From Patescibacteria group bacterium (GTDB taxonomy: Bacteria; Patescibacteriota; Minisyncoccia; Minisyncoccales; JAHIOY01), in contig JAHIOY010000080.1 in the NCBI GenBank assembly GCA_018894495.1, forward strand, positions 1-8,926: DNA of 8,926 nucleotides, in the 5' to 3' direction. Position numbers and translations under genes: made by a program. The number at the start of each line of letters is the position of its first letter. The first letter of the stretch is position 1. Positions 5,760 through 8,926 of the stretch are shown piece by piece. Below the pieces are notes generated by a model. The model did no database searches. It was not told where the DNA came from and saw only the letters and a list, made by a program, of their open reading frames with translations.

Positions 5760-8495
5760 TTATACCTCTTTTGTTTTTGTTATAAAATACCATTTTGTGG
5801 ATTCAATTAAAATTAAATTTAAAATTCCCAAGCCAAAAATGAGCTGCCAGGCAAAGAAATTAAGAGGTACGGTTTTTAGTAAATTCTGAAAAATGGGAAT
5901 ATAAACAGCAATTAACAACATAGAAAGACTAAAAACCATACAGCCAATCAAATACAAATTGGAAAAAGGGTTATATTGCCAGATGTTTTTTCTTAAATCC
6001 TTACAGGAGAAAGCGTAAAAAACCGTATCAATGGCTAAGGCGGCAAAAATTATTGTCCTGATTTCAGCTAAAGGTAATCCACGACTCAGAAGCCATAAAA
6101 ATACTCCCAGAAGAATAAAACTAGTAAAGATGCCAAAACCAAAAATTATTGTCTTCATTTGACGAGTTAAAAGCGGACGTTTTGGATTTTCTGGTTTTCT
6201 CTCCATTACCCCTTTCTCTTTTGGTTCAAAAGCCAAAGCAATCCCCTGAGGACTGCCTTCAATTAAATTCTCCCACAGAATCTGGACTGGCAAAATTGGT
6301 AAGGGCAATCCGCCGATTATACTGCCGCCAATTAAAATTATTTCTGAAAAACACTGGGAAACCAGCAAGGTTACTGTTTTTCTTATATTGTCAATAATTG
6401 CCCTTCCTTCCTCAACCGCCGCCACAATAATTGAAAAATTATTAGTTAATAAAATTAAATCCGAAGCTTCTTTCGCCACATCAGTGCCAGAGCCCAAAGC
6501 TACTCCAATGTCAGCTCGCTTTAAGGCCGGCGCATCATTTATTCCATCGCCGGTCATTGCTACCACTTGGCCTTTTTCTTGCCAGGCCTCAACAATTCTC
6601 AATTTTTGTCTGGGCTCAACTCTGGCATAAATTTCAATTTTCTCCAGTCGTTTTTGAAATTCTTCATCGCTTAATTTTTCTAACTCCTTTCCTTCAATTA
6701 TATTTTCTTCTTTGGCTGGCAACCCCAATTCTTTAGCTATTGCTTTAGCGGTTAATCTATGGTCTCCAGTCACAATAATTGGTCTCATTCCTGCCTGCTG
6801 ACAAGTTTTAATTGCCTCCTTAACTTCTTTTCTGAGCGGGTCGTGCAGAGCAATAAAACCAACAAAAATTAAATCATTAACTAATTCTTCAAGATTTGAC
6901 ATTTGACATTCAAGTTTCTCGAAAACTTTCGTTTTCGAGACAATGACATTTGACATTTTTCGGTAGGCTGTGGCTAAAACCCTCTGTCCTTTTTCCGCTA
7001 AGTCCTCGCATTTTTTATTTAAGTCCTTGAGCTTTTCTTTAGATAAAATTTCTTCTTTTCCGTCAACATCTAAATATCTTGACTTTTCCAAAATTATCTC
7101 TGGCGCCCCTGATAGATATAAAATGTTTCTTGCCCCGTTAGTCGCCGAAAGCGACTTTTCGGGGTCTTCATCAGTTAATTTATGTAAACTAGCTGAGTAT
7201 TTATAAACAGGGTCAAAAGGCAACTCATCAATTTTTGGCTGTTCTCTTTCTAGCGCTTTTTTATTTAATCCGGCTTGAATTCCCGCTAATAGCAAAGCCC
7301 TCTCAGTTGGCCGACCACGAATTATCCATTTTTCAAGAGCTTCTTCCGGATTTTCAATAAAAGCCTCGGTAGACAAAGTAGCGATTTTTAGGGCTAAAAC
7401 ATGGGAAGCCAGACTATCTTTGTCAATTTCTTCTGAATATTCTTTGCCATCACTTAAAAGTTCCTTAGTTCCCGTATAAATTCCCGCTACTTCCATTTTT
7501 GCCTCAGTTAAAGTTCCTGTTTTATCAGTGCATATAATTGAAGTGCTTCCTAGTGTTTCCGCTGCTATCATTTTTCTAACCAATCCCTGCTTTTTTAAAA
7601 TCCTTTGCATCCCCAGGGCTAAAATCACTGTTATTGCTATTGGTAATCCTTGGGGTATAGACGCTACTGCCATTGCCACCGCAGTCAGAAACATTTGAGA
7701 TAAATCTCTGCCTCCGGCTATTCCCAAAACAAAAATTAAAAAAGAAACAAAAACTATTAAAATTCCAATGATTTTGCTTAAATGAACTATTCTTTTCTGA
7801 TAGGGTGTTTTTTCTTCCTTTGCCTCTTTAATCATCGTCGCCACTTTTCCAATCTCAGTCTTTAACCCGGTTTCAGTAACCACTGCCCTTCCTCGGCCAT
7901 CTTCAACAATACAACCCATATAAACCATATTATCTCGGTCAGCCAAAGGTGTTTCCTGTGGTAAAATTTCTGTCTTTTTTTCTGCTGACAGCCACTCGCC
8001 AGTTAAGGAAGCTTCATTGATTTTCAAAGCAGGGCTTTCAATCAGTCGTCCATCAGCCGGGACCGTCTTCCCTGGTTGTAAAAGAAAGATGTCTCCTGGC
8101 ACCAAGTCCTGCTGTTCCAATTCTTTCTCCTGCCCCTCTCTTATTAGATATGTTTTTATTTTAACTACTTTTTTGAGTTCAGACAAAATCTTTGAGGTCT
8201 TATTTTCTTGGAAAAATCCAAAAATGGTGTTTAAAAAAACAGTGCCGAAAATAACAATGGCATCGGTGAAGTCCCTTAAAATTAAAGTAATAATTCCCGC
8301 TACAACTAAAATATAAATCAGGGGACTGCGAAATTGCTCTAAAAATATTCTTAAAGAAGATAAAGGTTTTTCTTCCGGAAGTTTATTCAAACCAAACTTT
8401 TTCTGTCTTTCTTTTACTTCTTTCTCAGATAAACCATTTTCCAAATCAGTCTTTAATTTTTCTTTCACCTCTTCAACTGAAAAGTTATGCCACAT
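5760..8495 (-). CDS. P2-type (SERCA/PMCA-like) cation-transporting ATPase with two palindromic inserts
   Basis: Ten-helix ATP-driven cation pump of 911 residues. Domains in order: N-terminal cation-ATPase segment (MWHNFSVEEV); M1-M2 (about 58-95); actuator with TGEW at 165-168 in place of TGES; M3-M4 with IPQGLP (280-285); phosphorylation motif CTDKTGTLT with catalytic Asp324; nucleotide domain with LSGAPE where KGAPE is usual; HDPLR (551-555); TGDGINDAP hinge; M5-M10. Cation-site residues differ from SERCA: Gln282 for E309, Cys715 for N768, Glu746-Gly for T799-D800, with Glu718 (E771) kept. The transported ion cannot be named safely. Two in-frame inserts lie at residues 444-455 and about 513-533, both in loops of the nucleotide domain region. 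I chose ATG 8495, with GGAG 4 nt upstream, over an in-frame TTG at 8513 that falls in a T-run. Confidence 0.94.
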   Translation of the reverse strand: MWHNFSVEEVKEKLKTDLENGLSEKEVKERQKKFGLNKLPEEKPLSSLRIFLEQFRSPLIYILVVAGIITLILRDFTDAIVIFGTVFLNTIFGFFQENKTSKILSELKKVVKIKTYLIREGQEKELEQQDLVPGDIFLLQPGKTVPADGRLIESPALKINEASLTGEWLSAEKKTEILPQETPLADRDNMVYMGCIVEDGRGRAVVTETGLKTEIGKVATMIKEAKEEKTPYQKRIVHLSKIIGILIVFVSFLIFVLGIAGGRDLSQMFLTAVAMAVASIPQGLPIAITVILALGMQRILKKQGLVRKMIAAETLGSTSIICTDKTGTLTEAKMEVAGIYTGTKELLSDGKEYSEEIDKDSLASHVLALKIATLSTEAFIENPEEALEKWIIRGRPTERALLLAGIQAGLNKKALEREQPKIDELPFDPVYKYSASLHKLTDEDPEKSLSATNGARNILYLSGAPEIILEKSRYLDVDGKEEILSKEKLKDLNKKCEDLAEKGQRVLATAYRKMSNVIVSKTKVFEKLECQMSNLEELVNDLIFVGFIALHDPLRKEVKEAIKTCQQAGMRPIIVTGDHRLTAKAIAKELGLPAKEENIIEGKELEKLSDEEFQKRLEKIEIYARVEPRQKLRIVEAWQEKGQVVAMTGDGINDAPALKRADIGVALGSGTDVAKEASDLILLTNNFSIIVAAVEEGRAIIDNIRKTVTLLVSQCFSEIILIGGSIIGGLPLPILPVQILWENLIEGSPQGIALAFEPKEKGVMERKPENPKRPLLTRQMKTIIFGFGIFTSFILLGVFLWLLSRGLPLAEIRTIIFAALAIDTVFYAFSCKDLRKNIWQYNPFSNLYLIGCMVFSLSMLLIAVYIPIFQNLLKTVPLNFFAWQLIFGLGILNLILIESTKWYFITKTKEV
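6897..6957. repeat. Hairpin flanked by 14-bp direct repeats, inside the ATPase gene
   Basis: A perfect 10-bp stem (TCTCGAAAAC at 6917-6926 with 6931-6940, loop TTTC) is bracketed by identical direct repeats TGACATTTGACATT at 6897-6910 and 6944-6957. The block encodes about 21 residues including MSNV and CQMSN, between the conserved RVLATAYRK and LEELVNDLIFVGF segments. It keeps the frame. The 21 bases 6909-6929 recur inverted at 1-21 and the 14-mer recurs inverted at 2638-2651, so it is a dispersed repeat. Confidence 0.88.
7133..7164. repeat. Second palindrome inside the ATPase gene
   Basis: CCCCG (7133-7137) pairs with 7160-7164 and AGTCGC (7140-7145) with 7151-7156, around a CGAAA loop and a T-rich internal bulge. 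It encodes DPEKSLSATNGA, just ahead of the conserved NILYLSGAPE strand. Its left arm shares CCCCGTTAG with the nfeD palindrome. Its right arm, 7152-7166, matches 8811-8827 of the tRNA hairpin except for two missing bases (GT). It therefore links the three elements as one family. Confidence 0.82.
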
Positions 8496-8499
8496 ATTA

Positions 8500-8503
8500 C
8501 TCC
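8500..8503 (-). promoter_or_regulatory. Ribosome binding site GGAG for the ATPase gene
   Basis: On the minus strand GGAG lies 4 nt before the ATG at 8495. It is one of the few recognisable Shine-Dalgarno sequences in the window and decides the start in favour of ATG 8495 over the upstream TTG. Confidence 0.55.
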
Positions 8504-8510
8504 ACTTTAA

Positions 8511-8538
8511 CAAAAAAAGCGGCTAATTGAAAGCCCTC
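8511..8538 (-). terminator. Degenerate terminator-like sequence, near-copy of 8705-8731
   Basis: Read on the minus strand, a short stem (8532-8535 with 8521-8524, four GC-rich pairs) is followed within a few bases by seven Ts. The segment aligns to the terminator at 8705-8731 over nearly its whole length with only a few differences, but the stem is weaker. It lies between the exchanger remnant and the ATPase start. It could terminate readthrough from upstream or sit in the ATPase leader. Confidence 0.5.
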
Positions 8539-8540
8539 GT

Positions 8541-8567
8541 ATTAAATTAAACGGTTGGCAACGTCAA
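8541..8567 (-). promoter_or_regulatory. Tentative promoter for the ATPase operon
   Basis: On the minus strand TTGACG (8567-8562) and TTTAAT (8546-8541) are separated by 15 nt, each one base from a good sigma-70 match. Transcription would start near 8534, inside the degenerate hairpin, leaving a leader of about 40 nt before the ATG at 8495. The spacing is short and the DNA AT-rich, so confidence is low. Confidence 0.25.
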
Positions 8568-8680
8568 ACCTCGCCAACTCGCTTATTACCCATCTTTGAA
8601 AGCACGTCAACTAACCATTTACCAGAAAACGTAAGCAAGACCAAAGATATTAAAAAAGTTAAAATATTAAACCAAAGCAT
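8564..8680 (-). pseudogene. N-terminal remnant of a CaCA-like exchanger (38 codons)
   Basis: An ATG at 8680 opens a 38-residue frame, MLWFNILTFLISLVLLTFSG then KWLVDVLSKMGNKRVGEV, ended by TGA at 8566-8564. Its first 24 residues resemble the N-terminus of the divergent exchanger at 1667-2629 (MLWLYILIFIVSCVLLYFSG), and the DNA around the two start codons is also alike (ATTATGCTTTGG). Nothing after residue 38 continues the homology in any obvious frame. It is most simply a truncated duplicate of that gene, but a genuine one-helix small membrane protein cannot be excluded. It is bracketed by the two related terminator sequences. Confidence 0.55.
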
Positions 8681-8702
8681 AATTTTTGCTTATGTTTATT
8701 TT

Positions 8703-8732
8703 AACAAAAAAAGAGGCCAATTAAAAGCCTCA
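8703..8732 (-). terminator. Rho-independent terminator after the tRNA-Glu pair
   Basis: On the minus strand GAGGC (8731-8727), a 9-nt loop and GCCTC (8717-8713) form a five-pair GC-rich stem followed by seven Ts. It lies just after the 3' end of the tRNA at 8740, where a terminator for the tRNA transcript is expected. A near-copy lies at 8511-8538. Confidence 0.75.
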
Positions 8733-8739
8733 AAAAATG

Positions 8740-8827
8740 CGGCCCCATCGGGATTTGAACCCGAGTTACTGGAATGAGAATCCAGTGTCCTAGGCCTCTA
8801 GTCCCGACCCCGACTTTTGTCGGGGTC
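8740..8827 (-). tRNA. tRNA-Glu(CTC)-like gene with a palindrome at its 5' end (possible pseudogene)
   Basis: From 8801 down to 8740 this is a good tRNA-Glu: D-loop and D-stem 3' side (CTAGAGGCCTAGGAC), anticodon stem CTGGA/TCCAG with loop TTCTCAT (CTC at 8778-8776), T-arm TCGGG-TTCAAAT-CCCGA and acceptor 3' strand TGGGGCC with G73. No CCA is encoded. The expected 5' strand, GGCCCCA, is absent beside the D-arm, where G-rich sequence lies instead. A partner GACCCCG occurs 13-19 nt further out at 8827-8821, pairing at five positions plus one G-U, as the outer arm of the hairpin 8805-8828. The gene either carries an insertion between acceptor and D-arm or is dead. The 5' boundary given is the outer-arm option. 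Confidence 0.55.
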
Positions 8828-8838
8828 GAGGATCCTCG
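8805..8838. repeat. Palindromes within and next to the damaged tRNA gene
   Basis: CGACCCCGAC (8805-8814) pairs perfectly with 8819-8828 around a TTTT loop. It is followed, with a two-base overlap, by a second perfect palindrome CGAGGATCCTCG (8827-8838). The segment 8811-8827 matches the ATPase palindrome's right arm at 7152-7166 except for a two-base gap. It could be mistaken for a terminator, but it has no T-run in either direction beyond the loop and lies within the tRNA transcript. Confidence 0.8.
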
Positions 8839-8853
8839 CTTACTAAAAATTTG

Positions 8854-8926
8854 TGCCGTCATCGGGATTTGAACCCGAGTTACTAGGATGAGAACCTAGC
8901 GTCCTGAACCGAACTAGACGATGACG
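8854..8926 (-). tRNA. tRNA-Glu(CTC), 5' end cut by the window edge
   Basis: Standard cloverleaf on the minus strand. Acceptor CGTCA pairs with TGACG of the 3' strand TGACGGC; the first two bases, expected GC, lie outside the window. D-arm is GTCTAGTTCGGTTCAGGAC, anticodon stem CTAGG/CCTAG with loop TTCTCAT (CTC at 8892-8890), T-arm TCGGG-TTCAAAT-CCCGA. The discriminator is A and no CCA is encoded. It reads GAG codons. It is probably cotranscribed with the tRNA-like gene 26 nt downstream. Confidence 0.93.

Noticed and set aside
8017..8316. Plus-strand open frame of 99 codons opposite the ATPase N-terminal part
   Set aside because: It mirrors the conserved actuator-domain coding sequence in the other strand; composition is low-complexity lysine, serine and threonine with no family resemblance.
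8496..8513. TTG at 8513 as the ATPase start
   Set aside because: It lies directly at the T-run of a terminator-like sequence with no ribosome binding site, whereas ATG 8495 has GGAG upstream and begins at the usual family N-terminus.
8805..8828. The 10-bp hairpin as a transcription terminator between the tRNAs
   Set aside because: No run of Ts follows the stem on either strand, and it is part of a sequence-related palindrome family found within genes.

Overview
The window is AT-rich and densely packed, with every confident gene on the minus strand, so the reading order runs from high to low coordinates. Gene content and protein style point to a bacterium of the Candidate Phyla Radiation (Patescibacteria), most likely Parcubacteria-like. 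The signs are a compact genome, short lysine- and isoleucine-rich proteins, weak or absent Shine-Dalgarno sequences, tRNAs without an encoded CCA, and a divergent exchanger of the 'SLPNLFVGI' type that I associate with this group. UGA does not appear as a sense codon, so the standard bacterial code fits. The lineage is an inference and I could not run a search.

Layout from right to left. Positions 8740-8926 hold two adjacent tRNA-Glu(CTC) genes. The first transcribed is intact but cut by the window edge; the second has a palindrome between its acceptor strand and D-arm. A T-tailed terminator follows, then a 38-codon remnant resembling the N-terminus of a cation exchanger, then a weaker near-copy of the same terminator. 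From 8495 to 2685 lies a tight cluster: a P2-type cation ATPase, a canonical Na+/Ca2+-type (CaCA) exchanger, a long NfeD membrane serine protease and a slipin/stomatin (SPFH) protein. A second, divergent CaCA-like protein follows at 2629-1667. Then come rmuC (1554-526) and rplU, ribosomal protein L21 (508-170). The last 169 bases are repeats only.

The four cluster genes are separated by 15 nt, 7 nt and a 7-nt overlap, so they are probably one transcript. They combine pumping or exchange of cations with NfeD-slipin membrane quality control. The divergent exchanger may belong to the same unit but sits after a 55-nt gap carrying a repeat. rmuC and rplU look like a second unit with its own putative promoter.

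The most interesting signal is a set of small palindromic elements lying inside genes without breaking them. In-frame hairpin-forming inserts are visible in rplU (404-440, flanked by 8-bp direct repeats), nfeD (4602-4632, stem of 14 bp) and twice in the ATPase gene (7133-7164 and 6897-6957). A related hairpin (8805-8828) sits in the damaged tRNA-Glu. Several share sequence with each other or with intergenic copies at 1-21 and 2638-2651. This resembles the protein-coding palindromic elements known from Rickettsia, but the sequences here look to be of a different kind.
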